DNA of 64,000 nt from an uncultured Collinsella sp. (lineage in GTDB: Bacteria; Actinomycetota; Coriobacteriia; Coriobacteriales; Coriobacteriaceae), in the NCBI GenBank assembly GCA_958403205.1, contig CATXWM010000005.1:34924-98923 (forward strand), in the 5' to 3' direction. A program made the position numbers and the translations under genes. Under the pieces are notes generated by a model. It was given only the letters and a program-made list of their open reading frames with translations, was not told the DNA's origin and searched no databases. Below, in pieces: positions 42,801 to 52,291 of the stretch. Numbering within the stretch: position 1 is the stretch's first letter; each line of letters begins with the position of its first letter.

Positions 42801-42976
42801 TCGCCGTCCCGTATACTCGCCGGGGAGGCCAGGGGCTTTGCCCCCAAATCGTCCTCGGACATGGCAGGACCCCCGCTGCGCACTTCGTGCGGCGGGGGTC
42901 CTGCCGTCCTGCGGAAAGATTTGGGGGCAAAGCCCCTGGCCTCCCCTACGTTAACTTCGCTGACGGCGGCTACAGG
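42794..42976 (+). repeat. Family A long hairpin, copy A2 (thrB 3' end)
   Basis: Outer arms 42794-42808 and 42962-42976 (CCTGTAGTCGCCGTC, one G-U) include the thrB TAG. The main arms 42822-42849 and 42919-42946 are perfect over 28 bp, and the inner stem 42863-42876 with 42892-42905 is perfect over 14 bp. Between them lie CGTCCTCGGACAT and GTCCTGCGGAAAG, 13 nt each. The motif core is identical to copy A1, but the arm sequences differ and covary. Confidence 0.78.
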
Positions 42977-43036
42977 GACCTACACTCTGGAAAGTCGCCG
43001 GGCTGATGTTCTGCATTTTATTGATAGGGGCCCTTA

Positions 43037-43627
43037 TTAGAGGCACGCCTCGGCGATGCGCTTTTTGAGCTCGTCGATGCCGGCGCCGGTCTGAGAGCTT
43101 GTGATGATCACGTTCTCGGCCGGAACGTTGAGCTGCTTTTTGATGGCTGCTGCCTGGCGGGCCTGTTGGGTGCGGCTGAGCTTGTCGGCTTTGGTGAGGC
43201 AGACGATAAAGTTGAACTCGTTGCCCTGTAGATAGTCGATCATGTCATGGTCGAGCTTGCTCGGGTCGTGACGAATATCCACCAGCGACACGACCAGGTT
43301 AAAGCTACGCTCGGAGTCAAAGAAATCGCCGATAAGCTCGGCCCAGCGATCGCGCTCGGCCTTGGAGCGACGCGCGAAACCGTAGCCCGGCAGGTCCACA
43401 AAGTGCACGTCGTCGGCCTCAAAGAAGTTGATGTTGCTCGTCTTGCCCGGCGTGCTGGAAACCTTGACCAGGCTCTTGCGGCCAAAGAGCTTGTTCATGA
43501 TCGACGACTTGCCCACGTTGGAGCGGCCGACAAAGCTCACCTCGGGGCAGGTGGACTCGGGAATCTGCGAAACCTTGCCGTAGCTGGCAACGAACTTGGC
43601 AAGCTGGTAGTTAATGGAATCGGCCAT
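43037..43627 (-). CDS. engB: Ribosome biogenesis GTPase EngB/YsxC
   Basis: 196 residues from the ATG at 43625-43627, five bases after AAGGAG; a GTG two codons earlier is possible. The P-loop is GRSNVGKSS, switch II DLPGYGFARRS and the base-specificity motif TKADK. It is a small GTPase needed for 50S subunit assembly. It lies 38 bp after the MTA/SAH nucleosidase gene on the same strand, so the two are probably co-transcribed. Confidence 0.95.
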   Translation of the reverse strand: MADSINYQLAKFVASYGKVSQIPESTCPEVSFVGRSNVGKSSIMNKLFGRKSLVKVSSTPGKTSNINFFEADDVHFVDLPGYGFARRSKAERDRWAELIGDFFDSERSFNLVVSLVDIRHDPSKLDHDMIDYLQGNEFNFIVCLTKADKLSRTQQARQAAAIKKQLNVPAENVIITSSQTGAGIDELKKRIAEACL

Positions 43628-43665
43628 GGACACTCCTTGGTCGTAGGTTCTTACAAATAAACGCG

Positions 43666-44406
43666 CTATTGCGCAGCGGCAATGCGGCGGACGATATCGA
43701 GCGTGATGCCGCTCGCGGTGCGAGCATACTCATCCAGATCGAACTCGCGCTCGCAAAACGCGTCATATGCCTCGTCACAATTATCGCTGATAGCGCGCAG
43801 CACCAGGCAATCGACACCATTCTTGGCCGCGATGTGCGCAATTGCCGCGCCTTCCATCTCGACGCAATCGGCATGCGTGGCCTCAATCGCAGCGTTACGC
43901 ATGGCGTCACCCGTAACAAAGCGGTCACCCGTGGCGATAGTGCCACACAGGAACTGCTTGGGGTCCTTCTCCGCAGAATTCTCATCCGCCGAGGCATCCA
44001 CAAATCCATGCTCGGCAAGCACGGCGGCGGCAACATCAGCCAACGCCGGCGTCGAGACAAACTCCTCGAGCCCCGGCGCGGACTCGGCGATGAGTGCCGT
44101 ATCGGTATCCAGATAGCGCAGGCACTTGCCTATAACCACGTCGTTAATATGCAGTTTAGGGTTAAGGCCACCCGCAATGCCCGAAAACACAACGGCCTGC
44201 GGGGCGTATTTGCTGATGAGATGTTGCGTTGCGGCAGCGGCGTTCACGGTCCCCATGCCTGCCGTCGTGGCGACAATCATCAGGCCGTCGAGCTCACCGC
44301 TCACAACGGTCAAGCCCGCCTCCTGCGACTCATGCGCGCCACTCAGCTCTTCCTTAATCTGCGCAACCTCTTTTTCGAGTGCGCCTATGATCGCGATGGT
44401 TGCCAT
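43666..44406 (-). CDS. mtnN: 5'-methylthioadenosine/S-adenosylhomocysteine nucleosidase
   Basis: 246 residues from the ATG at 44404-44406; an upstream in-frame TTG is a weaker start. The N-terminal IAIIGALEKEVAQIKEEL and central VFSGIAGGLNP are typical of MTAN, and the catalytic aspartate lies in LRAISDNCDE with the ribose-binding CVEMEGAAIAHIA. It hydrolyses MTA and SAH to adenine and a thioribose, part of methyl-cycle and autoinducer-2 metabolism. There is an insertion of about 15 residues around 140-155 (DASADENSAEKDPKQ) relative to enterobacterial Pfs. Confidence 0.9.
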   Translation of the reverse strand: MATIAIIGALEKEVAQIKEELSGAHESQEAGLTVVSGELDGLMIVATTAGMGTVNAAAATQHLISKYAPQAVVFSGIAGGLNPKLHINDVVIGKCLRYLDTDTALIAESAPGLEEFVSTPALADVAAAVLAEHGFVDASADENSAEKDPKQFLCGTIATGDRFVTGDAMRNAAIEATHADCVEMEGAAIAHIAAKNGVDCLVLRAISDNCDEAYDAFCEREFDLDEYARTASGITLDIVRRIAAAQ

Positions 44407-44532
44407 GCCATCCCCCAAATCCGTGCAAATTGCTTATCCACGGTATGGTACCAGCATTTTGGCTCAACCGCGTCAGCACCAAGCCGTTAGGCCAGTACAG
44501 CTCGGGTATCATAAAGGGGCAAAAATGGCTTG

Positions 44533-45351
44533 TTAGCCGATGGCCGACCTGAGCTCCGCACGGCGCTTTTTCATACCGGCCATAACGGCATTGCGCAGCT
44601 CGGGCATGCGCGCGGTATCCATCTGGGGCACGCCCTCGAGCTTATAGGGAATGCCCAGTTGCTCGTACTTGACGACACCCATCGTGTGATACGGCAGCAT
44701 TTCCAGGCCCACCACGTTGTGCCATGGAGCGATGAGGCGGCCGAGCTTCTCGCACTCCTCCACCGTGTCGGTAATGCCCGGCACCACCACGTGGCGGATA
44801 ACGACCTTGATCTTGCGACGTGCAAGCTCATCGCCAAACGCCAGAATGCGTGCGGGATCGCAACCGGTCAGCTTTTTATGCTCGACCGGATCGGCATGCT
44901 TAATATCGAGCAGTACCATGTCGGTCTCGTTGAGCACGGCATCGAACTTCTCGGGGTGGTTGGGGTCAAATGCATAGCCACAGCTATCTAGGCAGGTATG
45001 TACACGGCCATCGGGGTTGTTGTGCATTGCACGGAACAGGTCGGCCAAAAACTCGGGCTGCAGGAGCGGCTCGCCACCGGACACCGTAATGCCACCGCTG
45101 CGATAGAACTCGTGGTTACTCTGAAACTCATCCATCAGGTGCTCGACGGTCACCATGGTGCCGCCGTTGACCGACCAGGTATCGGGATTGTGGCAATACG
45201 CGCAGCGCATGGGACAGCCCTGAACAAACACCACAAAGCGGATGCCGGGTCCGTCGACCGTTCCCATCGTCTCGATCGAATGCACGCGGCCAAGGGCAAA
45301 CGCAGAGTCCTCGGGACGAGCGTCCACACCCTCAAGCGTCATTTCTGCCAT
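44533..45351 (-). CDS. pflA: Pyruvate formate-lyase activating enzyme
   Basis: 272 residues. The radical SAM motif is CPMRCAYC, preceded by the family signature TVDGPGIRFVVFVQGC and followed by HNPDTW. It installs the glycyl radical on pyruvate formate-lyase using SAM and a [4Fe-4S] cluster. The target polypeptides are encoded 7-10 kb away: a catalytic subunit at 53021-55072 and a separate glycyl-radical domain at 52684-52935. The gene stands alone, 126 bp upstream of mtnN. Confidence 0.93.
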   Translation of the reverse strand: MAEMTLEGVDARPEDSAFALGRVHSIETMGTVDGPGIRFVVFVQGCPMRCAYCHNPDTWSVNGGTMVTVEHLMDEFQSNHEFYRSGGITVSGGEPLLQPEFLADLFRAMHNNPDGRVHTCLDSCGYAFDPNHPEKFDAVLNETDMVLLDIKHADPVEHKKLTGCDPARILAFGDELARRKIKVVIRHVVVPGITDTVEECEKLGRLIAPWHNVVGLEMLPYHTMGVVKYEQLGIPYKLEGVPQMDTARMPELRNAVMAGMKKRRAELRSAIG

Positions 45352-45461
45352 TCGCGCTACCTTGCCTCTCCTTGGATGTAACCAATTAAAATGCCAGAGC
45401 CATTCTAGCCCATGCGTTTGCGTTTAAACGTCTCGGACTAGAACGGCACGTTTTAATCTAT

Positions 45462-45483
45462 CCCCCATCACCATGGCTGGGGG
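45462..45483 (-). terminator. Weak hairpin downstream of the DegV gene
   Basis: CCCCCA and TGGGGG arms with a 10-nt loop, 43 bp past the degV stop. It is poor in trailing T. Confidence 0.4.
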
Positions 45484-45525
45484 CTACGTCGAGATGTCAG
45501 GCTGAAGAACGCTCGCCTGCGGCCT

Positions 45526-46380
45526 TTACGCCTTAAGCGTCAGCACCGCACCGAAGGCGGTCGGGCCGCAATGGCTCGAGATGACGCCGCCAACCTGAGT
45601 CCAAGTAACGTCCTTAAAGCCCAGGTCGCGCGCATAGACTTCCATGTCGTCGCGCAGCTCCTGGGAAAGGCCCACCGAATACGCCAAGCCAATGTGCGAG
45701 TAGTCAATCTCGCCTTTCGCAACCATGTGGTCAATAAAGGCGCGGGCGCATTTGAGCATAGAGCCGCGGAATTTCTTGGTCGCCACGAACTTGCCGCCCG
45801 TCACCTCAATGCAGGGCTTAATCTTGAGCAGGTGGGCGCCAAGGAATGCGACGTTGGACAAGCGACCGCCCGCCTTAAGGAAGGCAAGGTCCGTAGGAAC
45901 AAAGCCCAGCAGTACGCGGTCCATGACGGAGTTCGTAAATGCAAAGATCTCGTCGACGGTGGCATCGGGGTGAGCCTCGATGTATTTGGCGGTCTCGACG
46001 ACAACGAGCGACTGGCCCACCGAGACAAAACGCGTGTCCATGGAGTAGACGTAGTCGCGACCCTTGGCGGCGATCTTCGATGATTGATGGGAGCAGGTCG
46101 TTGCCTCGGAATACGCGAGATGCAGAATAGTCGCGTCGGGCTGCTCGGCATGGATACGGTCATATACGTGCGCAAAATCTGCCGGCGCACAGCCGCTGGT
46201 CTTGGGCATCACACCAAACTCGTTGCAGCGCGAATAAATCTCGAGCGGATCGATGGAGCCGTCCTCGACGGTCTCGTCACCAATCGTGACATGCATGGGC
46301 ACGCGCACGATGCCGTAGCGCTCGCAAAGCTCCGGCGTCACATCCGACCCAGACTCAACCACGATTACGTACTTGCCCAT
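45526..46380 (-). CDS. DegV-family fatty-acid-binding protein
   Basis: 284 residues from the ATG at 46378-46380; a 37-codon upstream extension is Cys/Arg-rich and unlikely. The N-terminal IVVESGSDVTPELCERYGI, TSGCAPADFAHVYD and the central SVGQSLVVVETAKYIE are DegV hallmarks. DegV/FakB proteins bind a fatty acid for phosphorylation by FakA. No fakA gene is adjacent. The ribosome site is weak. Confidence 0.88.
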   Translation of the reverse strand: MGKYVIVVESGSDVTPELCERYGIVRVPMHVTIGDETVEDGSIDPLEIYSRCNEFGVMPKTSGCAPADFAHVYDRIHAEQPDATILHLAYSEATTCSHQSSKIAAKGRDYVYSMDTRFVSVGQSLVVVETAKYIEAHPDATVDEIFAFTNSVMDRVLLGFVPTDLAFLKAGGRLSNVAFLGAHLLKIKPCIEVTGGKFVATKKFRGSMLKCARAFIDHMVAKGEIDYSHIGLAYSVGLSQELRDDMEVYARDLGFKDVTWTQVGGVISSHCGPTAFGAVLTLKA

Positions 46381-46460
46381 TATTATCACGACCCATCTCA
46401 ACATTGGCTTTTCAATACACGGCACGCGCCGCCGCACTGTTGTACAACAGTGTCCAAGCA

Positions 46461-46509
46461 CCAAAGAGACGCCGCCCCTTGCACACAACAAAGGACAGCG
46501 TCTCCTTGG
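46461..46509 (-). terminator. Terminator-like hairpin after the sucrose operon
   Basis: CCAAAGAGACGC and GCGTCTCCTTGG arms with one mismatch and a 25-nt loop, 148 bp past the GH32 stop. It is probably the end of the sucrose transcript. Confidence 0.5.
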
Positions 46510-46656
46510 AAAACTCCGTGCTTATCTAGGATTCCATACGGTTTATTAAGGAGGGTTACTTATTCCGCAAACGGTCGCTATATGCGATAAACGGTAGTTG
46601 GCCGCGGCAACTGCGACACATTCCGCCCAACAAGTCCAATCGTGCTCCATACACGG

Positions 46657-48099
46657 TTAATGAGCGAGGCGGTAAAAATTCATCGACGCCGCACCCTCGG
46701 CATGCAGCTCCATCGCCGGAACCGCCGGCGAATAGGTACGGCTCGTAAGTGCCGCCTCGCCGCCGTTGGCAAAAATCTCGACCATCGTAGTGTCTGAAAG
46801 CACGCGCAGGTCGCGAAGCTCGCTGAGCTCGATCGACCTCCGGTCGCGTCCATAGCCTTCGTCGCCCATATCGAGGGTAAGCATCCCGTCCGTATAACGC
46901 ACAAAGACACCCTTGCGGATCTCGAGCTCGACCATCTTGGCGCCCTCACAGGAAACCACAAGGTCAAACAGGCGGCCCGGCTCCTCAACGGTTTCACCGC
47001 CTGTCGCGCGAACGCAGTCGCCGCGCATCCTCTCAATCTCGTGCACTGGCTGCTGACAGAGCTTACCATCGCGCATGCTCAGCTCTCGCGGCACCGTCAA
47101 CGCGCACTGCCACCCGCGTGCCACCGTCGGGCTTTCTGCCGTCGCATCGGGACAACCCGACCATCCGATCATCAAACGTCGACCCGCAGCATCCTCAAAG
47201 GACTGCGGGGCATAGAAATCAAAACCGGCATCAACCATCGGAGGCATGCCCTGGCCGACGATCTTAAAGCTCGGCGCCCCCCAATCGGCCTCGATGGAGA
47301 ACCACACGCACTGATGCGGATTGCGGTAACGCCAGCCATCGGCGGGCACGCCCTGCGGACAGCAAACGAGAATAAGCTCGCCATCGAGCTCAAACAGATC
47401 AGGACACTCCCACATAAAGCCAAACTTCTCGCCCAGCTCAATGCGCGTCGCATAGCCCCAGTCCTCTAGATCACGCGAGGTATAGACAAGCACGCAGCCG
47501 CGGTCGTCTTTCGTACGAGCGCCGAGAACCATGTAGTAGATACTGTCGTGTTCAAGGATCTTGGGGTCGCGCACGTGCGTACCGATATCGTCGGGGTAAT
47601 CGACCGGTCCAATAGCTATGCGCTTCTCGCCCAATTCGTCGGGATTCTCGGCAACCATATGAATCTGGTTTTGCTCACGGCCCGTCAACACGTAGTCGTA
47701 ATCATCGCGGTCAAAATGCTTAACGTTGCCGGTATAGAAGTAGTGAATCTTGCCATCACGTACAAAGGCAGAACCAGAATACGCTCCACTCGAATCCAAA
47801 TCGGAATCGGGGAACAACACGGGGCCGCAATTCTCGTACGTCACAAAATCCTTTGTCGTCAGATGGTTCCAAAGCACTGGACCGCCATGTGCAGCGTCGA
47901 ACGGATCGTATTGATGATAGATGTGATATGTATCACCAATCTGCACCAAACCGTTGGGGTCGTTGAGCCAGCCAAGCTCAGGCTCCACATGGAACAAAAG
48001 CCTATCGGGGTCGGACGCGATGCGACCCGCCGTCTCATCCTGTCCGGCACGCCACTGCTCATAGTCCGCGCGTGTCACCTTGTTTTTTTGATTAAACAT
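46657..48099 (-). CDS. scrB: Sucrose-6-phosphate hydrolase (GH32)
   Basis: 480 residues from the ATG at 48097-48099, eight bases after AGAAGG; two further in-frame starts lie upstream. The GH32 nucleophile motif WLNDPNG places Asp47, the RDP motif is HVRDPKIL and the acid/base glutamate lies in WECPDLFEL. A C-terminal beta-sandwich follows. It splits sucrose-6-phosphate, the product of the PTS transporter encoded directly upstream, into glucose-6-phosphate and fructose. Last gene of the operon. Confidence 0.92.
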   Translation of the reverse strand: MFNQKNKVTRADYEQWRAGQDETAGRIASDPDRLLFHVEPELGWLNDPNGLVQIGDTYHIYHQYDPFDAAHGGPVLWNHLTTKDFVTYENCGPVLFPDSDLDSSGAYSGSAFVRDGKIHYFYTGNVKHFDRDDYDYVLTGREQNQIHMVAENPDELGEKRIAIGPVDYPDDIGTHVRDPKILEHDSIYYMVLGARTKDDRGCVLVYTSRDLEDWGYATRIELGEKFGFMWECPDLFELDGELILVCCPQGVPADGWRYRNPHQCVWFSIEADWGAPSFKIVGQGMPPMVDAGFDFYAPQSFEDAAGRRLMIGWSGCPDATAESPTVARGWQCALTVPRELSMRDGKLCQQPVHEIERMRGDCVRATGGETVEEPGRLFDLVVSCEGAKMVELEIRKGVFVRYTDGMLTLDMGDEGYGRDRRSIELSELRDLRVLSDTTMVEIFANGGEAALTSRTYSPAVPAMELHAEGAASMNFYRLAH

Positions 48100-48199
48100 C
48101 GCCATGACCTTCTCGTCTATAGGAAAGGACGCTCGACTCACACGAGCCGAACGCCCTTCCTCAAATGGACTTATCCTCAGATTACGCTGAACGGCTCAA

Positions 48200-49651
48200 C
48201 TAGAAGCTGACATCGAAGCCAGCGCCAGCGCCCTCTTCATCGGTGGTCGGAACGCCCTTTGCCTTGTTGTAGGCAAAGATCAAGACGATCGGCACGATAA
48301 AGGCGATGAGATTGCCAGCCACATACCACACGAGGGTCTCGGGCGTGACGATGAGCAGGCCAAGCACGCCGGTCAGACCCTGACCGATAGCGCGCACCTC
48401 AAAGAGCTTGACGAAGGCACCGCCGCAGCCTGCACCGATGCAAGCGCAGAGGAACGGAATGATCGAGTAGCGCATGTTTGCAGCAAAGATTGCGGGCTCG
48501 GAGATTCCGACCAGCGTCGGGATAAAGGACGACATGCAGATGTTGCGCTCTTTGGAATGCTTCTTATGAATAAGGTACATGCCGATGGCGCCGCCGCCCT
48601 GGGCGATGATGGAAACCGACCAGATGGCCTGGATGTAGTTGAAGCCAGTCGTGGCAACGAGGTTTGCCTCGATACCCTGGATGAACTGATGCGTACCGGT
48701 AACGACAAGCGGCTGCAGGAACGCGGCGAAGACAAAGGCACCAAAGACGCCCATCCTGTTGTACAGGATATCGATTACGCCGCCGAGGACGTCGCCGATC
48801 AGGTTGCCGAGCGGGCCGAACACGGTGAACAGGGCGACGTTAGCAAGAATCAGGGTAACGGTCGGGACGAAAACGAACGAGACGACCTCGGGGATGTACT
48901 TCTGGGCAATCTTCTCGACCTTGGCCATAAACCAGGCAGTCAGGATTGCGGGGAACACACCGCCCTGGAAAGCAACCATGGGAATGGAGAGCGGACCAAA
49001 GTTCCAGTACTCAGCACCCGTCGGATCCATAACGAACGTGTTACGGTTCATAAGGCTCGGGTGAACCATGACGATACCGACGAGGATACCCAGGATCGGG
49101 TTACCGCCAAAACGCTTGACCGCGCTGTACATAACCAGGACAGGCAGGTAGTCGAAAGTGGTGGCAATAATGGCAAAGAAGCTTGCGAGGTTCTTGAGGA
49201 ACTCGCTGTGGTCGGCAAGGCTGCCCTCCATGCCGAAGAGTCCGTTGGCAACGATCAGCGACTTAAGGCCGATGATGATAGCAGCGCCGACAAAAGCGGG
49301 AATGATGGGGATAAAGATATCCGAGAATACCTTGAGGACCGAGAAGAACTTGCCCTTCTTGTCCGCCTCGGCGCCCTTGACCTCGGAAGCGCTGATCTCC
49401 TTAACGCCCGTCAGAGCCATAAACTCGTCGTAGACCTTGTTGACGGTACCGGTACCGAAGATGATCATGAGCTGGCCGCTGTTGTACAGCACGCCCTTGA
49501 CGCCATCGATGTTCTCGAGCTCGGCCTTGTTGTACTTGCTCGTATCCTTGAGCACCAGACGCAGACGCGTAACGCAATGCGTGGCGCCCTCGATGTTCTC
49601 CAGACCGCCGACGTTATCGACGACTTGCTGAGACACTGCTTTGTAGTCCAT
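48200..49651 (-). CDS. Sucrose-type PTS EIIBC component
   Basis: 483 residues from the ATG at 49649-49651, three bases after GGAGAGG. The EIIB domain starts the chain, with phosphocysteine Cys26 in GATHCVTRLRLVL. The EIIC domain (about 110-470) has the conserved GISEPAIFAANMRY motif and about ten membrane helices. No EIIA domain is fused, so EIIA must come from elsewhere. It imports and phosphorylates a glucoside, most likely sucrose given the two GH32 genes on either side. Confidence 0.93.
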   Translation of the reverse strand: MDYKAVSQQVVDNVGGLENIEGATHCVTRLRLVLKDTSKYNKAELENIDGVKGVLYNSGQLMIIFGTGTVNKVYDEFMALTGVKEISASEVKGAEADKKGKFFSVLKVFSDIFIPIIPAFVGAAIIIGLKSLIVANGLFGMEGSLADHSEFLKNLASFFAIIATTFDYLPVLVMYSAVKRFGGNPILGILVGIVMVHPSLMNRNTFVMDPTGAEYWNFGPLSIPMVAFQGGVFPAILTAWFMAKVEKIAQKYIPEVVSFVFVPTVTLILANVALFTVFGPLGNLIGDVLGGVIDILYNRMGVFGAFVFAAFLQPLVVTGTHQFIQGIEANLVATTGFNYIQAIWSVSIIAQGGGAIGMYLIHKKHSKERNICMSSFIPTLVGISEPAIFAANMRYSIIPFLCACIGAGCGGAFVKLFEVRAIGQGLTGVLGLLIVTPETLVWYVAGNLIAFIVPIVLIFAYNKAKGVPTTDEEGAGAGFDVSF

Positions 49652-49696
49652 GTTCCTCTCCATTCCTTTACGAAATCATAAGACGTTTTGATGCCA

Positions 49697-51079
49697 TTAC
49701 AGAGACGCGATCGTTGCATTTGCGCACTTGAGCGTACCGTCGGTGACCGTCAGTGCCACACCCTGGCCCTGCTTATTGCAGAAGCGCGCGTTAAGCGCAA
49801 CATCATCGACAAAGATGGTCGCGATATCGTCGTCAACGACCAGGCGCACATGATGAGTGCCCTCGCCCTTAAAGAACAACGGACGCTCGAGGCCCATGTT
49901 GTTGACCTGGAACCACGGATACTGGGGGGCCGCCGTAAACTCGAGCTTGCCCTCACGCAGGTTGGCGCGGAACTCATAGGCGAGACCGGACTCGGCGTCC
50001 TCGGCAAGCTTCACCGAGAAGCCGGCAGCGTCAGCGGCGAGCTCGATGTCGGCATCGAGCATATAGGTGGAACCGGCATCCGCGGCGAGCACCTGCTCGA
50101 CCTTGCCCGACTCGCAGGAAAGCTCAAAGGCCTCGACTGCCTTAGCCTCGCCAAAGGCGCCAAGCATGCTGTCAGGGAGCTTGGTGCCGAGCGTTCCGTC
50201 GGCACGCTGAACGATCTCGAGAGGCATAAAGGTGCCACCCCACAGGTAAGAGCTGGGATCGCCACCCTCGTCACGCGTAGGAACCCAACCAAAGAGAACG
50301 CGGCGCTCGCCATCAAATGCGGTACGCGCGGCATAGTACGCGCGGCCATCGAATGAATCGTCAGCAGGAGTGATCCAAGGACCGTTGATGGAGCGAGACA
50401 TGCGGTAACGGGTCTTGTTGCCATCACTGTACTCGGAGAACACCAGATACCACCAGTCGCCCATCTTAAAGAGATCAGGCATCTCGAACATGGTGTAAAG
50501 GCCCGGATTCCACCAGTCGCCCTGGAACTCCCAGGTATCCAGGTCCTTGGAGGTGAACTTGACCAGACGCCCGGTCATCAGACGCTTGTCCTCGCCCACG
50601 CGCGTGCCGAGGATGAGCATGTACTCTTCGTTCTCCTCATCCCAAAGCACAAAGGGATCGCGCCAGTTGCGGTCATCGTAACCTTCCTGGGGCGGAAGCA
50701 GCGTCTCGGCGATGTTCTTCTCCCACTTGACGGCGTCGTCACTCGTTGCGTGAAGAAGAACCTGCTTCATCAAGCGTGCGCGGACCTTATCGCGATTGCA
50801 ACCAGTGTAGAGCGCATGGTACTTGTCGCCCACCTTAAACACCGTGCCGGCATAAACATACTGGTCGACTTCCTCGTCGCCGCCACGCTCAAGGCTCTCG
50901 CCAAAGTCCTTGTAGTTGACGAAATCCTTGGTCGTCGCGAGTGCCCAACCAAACGGCTCTCCGAAAGGACCGGGGTTTCGCGTGTCACGCTGGTGATAGA
51001 GATAGAACGTGCCGTCCTCGCCGTACGGCATGATGTCGCCTACCCAAATTCCCTCAGGCTGGTAATACACCTTGTGCAT
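49697..51079 (-). CDS. GH32-family glycosidase, divergent nucleophile motif
   Basis: 460 residues from the ATG at 51077-51079, eight bases after GGAAGGA. The five-bladed propeller is recognisable from the RDP motif (NWRDPFVLWDEENEEYML) and FEMPDLFKMGDWWYL with the acid/base Glu. The nucleophile strand reads GIWVGDIMPY instead of WLNDPNG, so Asp15 is the presumed nucleophile. There is no signal peptide. It may act on fructo-oligosaccharides or on phosphorylated sugars imported by the adjacent PTS. First structural gene of the operon behind LacI operators. Confidence 0.8.
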   Translation of the reverse strand: MHKVYYQPEGIWVGDIMPYGEDGTFYLYHQRDTRNPGPFGEPFGWALATTKDFVNYKDFGESLERGGDEEVDQYVYAGTVFKVGDKYHALYTGCNRDKVRARLMKQVLLHATSDDAVKWEKNIAETLLPPQEGYDDRNWRDPFVLWDEENEEYMLILGTRVGEDKRLMTGRLVKFTSKDLDTWEFQGDWWNPGLYTMFEMPDLFKMGDWWYLVFSEYSDGNKTRYRMSRSINGPWITPADDSFDGRAYYAARTAFDGERRVLFGWVPTRDEGGDPSSYLWGGTFMPLEIVQRADGTLGTKLPDSMLGAFGEAKAVEAFELSCESGKVEQVLAADAGSTYMLDADIELAADAAGFSVKLAEDAESGLAYEFRANLREGKLEFTAAPQYPWFQVNNMGLERPLFFKGEGTHHVRLVVDDDIATIFVDDVALNARFCNKQGQGVALTVTDGTLKCANATIASL

Positions 51080-51127
51080 CCGAGACTTCCTTCCCACGTG
51101 ATACTAACTCGGTACAACTGCAAGATA

Positions 51128-51206
51128 TGTCAATCGTTTTCATATGTCAAACGTTTTCACACCAATACGTCTTTTCGCAGTTCCAGTCGTCGGCAAACGG
51201 TTGACA
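51128..51206 (-). promoter_or_regulatory. LacI-type operator cluster before the sucrose operon
   Basis: Three sites with the LacI-family core: TGTCAATCGTTTTCA at 51128-51142, TGTCAAACGTTTTCA at 51145-51159 and GCAAACGGTTGACA (reverse) at 51193-51206. Sites 1 and 2 start 17 bp apart. They lie between the GH32 start and the LacI gene stop. Regulation by the adjacent LacI protein is inferred. Confidence 0.65.
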
Positions 51207-51261
51207 TATGCCGGCGAACGGTCATCAGAAGCGTTCGGGGGATTCTTTTGGCTCGGATGAG

Positions 51262-52272
51262 CTACGCGGTTTTGCCCTCGATAAGTTCGACGGGGAGCTT
51301 GATATTCGATTCGGGCTTTTCACCGTTAACAAGAGCGATGATGGATTGCGCCGCGAGCTCTCCGATGCGATCGATATCTTGACGAACGGTTGTTAAGTCA
51401 GGCATAAACGTCATAGTGCGGCGGGCGCCATCCGCGCCCACGACCTTAATATCGTCCGGAGCGCTCAAGCCGCGCTGCTTCATCACGTTGAGGCAGATGG
51501 CCGCCATCGTGTCGTCTCCCGCAAAGATGCCGTCAATATCGGGGTTCTCATCGAGGATCTTCGCAACGACCGCACTCTTTTCGTCGTCGGACTTAACGAA
51601 CTCGACCTCACGGACAAGCGCGGGCAAACCAGCCTGCTCCACAACATCGTGGTAGGCATCGGTACGCTTATTGGCAGGCATACGCATGCGGCTATTGTTG
51701 CGCAGGCACAAGATGCGCGAACACCCGTCATCGATCAGGCGACGCGTGGCAAGTTCGCCGATGCCATAGCTGTCGCTCGCAATCTGAACAGAGGTCTCGC
51801 CAAGGTCGCAGTCGATACCAACCAGACTCAAGCCCATCTCGGCATACGCCTCGGCACCGATATTAAGCGAGTTGACGATGACGCCATCAACCATATTGCG
51901 CCGAAGCATATCGATATAAGAACGCTCAAGATCAGGTCGATTGGCGCTATTGCACAGCAACATCTTAAAACCGTTTTCGGCCAGGGTACGCTCAACGGCT
52001 TGGACCGCTTGGGCATGAAACGGGCTGCTGACATAGGGGACGATCATACCTATTAGATTCAGGCGACCGTTGAGCATGGCACGGGCGATATCGTTGGGCG
52101 TATAGTTGATGCGCTTCATCGCGGCATGGACCTTATCGCGGGTCTCTTGGCTAATATAGCCTCGATTATTAAGCACGCGAGATACCGTAGTAGGCGAAAC
52201 CCCCGCCACCGCTGCAACTTCCTTGATGCCAGGCTTAGCCGAATCCTTAGAACGAGCGCCCTCGCGAGCCAT
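51262..52272 (-). CDS. LacI-family repressor of the sucrose operon
   Basis: 336 residues from the ATG at 52270-52272 after GGGGGAGGG. The helix-turn-helix GIKEVAAVAGVSPTTVSRVL and the hinge helix YTPNDIARAM precede a periplasmic-binding-protein-like sensor domain (LIGMIVPYVSSPFHAQAV). It lies immediately upstream of the GH32-PTS-GH32 genes on the same strand. The effector is probably sucrose-6-phosphate or fructose, by analogy with ScrR. Confidence 0.92.
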   Translation of the reverse strand: MAREGARSKDSAKPGIKEVAAVAGVSPTTVSRVLNNRGYISQETRDKVHAAMKRINYTPNDIARAMLNGRLNLIGMIVPYVSSPFHAQAVQAVERTLAENGFKMLLCNSANRPDLERSYIDMLRRNMVDGVIVNSLNIGAEAYAEMGLSLVGIDCDLGETSVQIASDSYGIGELATRRLIDDGCSRILCLRNNSRMRMPANKRTDAYHDVVEQAGLPALVREVEFVKSDDEKSAVVAKILDENPDIDGIFAGDDTMAAICLNVMKQRGLSAPDDIKVVGADGARRTMTFMPDLTTVRQDIDRIGELAAQSIIALVNGEKPESNIKLPVELIEGKTA

Positions 52273-52291
52273 AGCACCCTCCCCCATCAAC

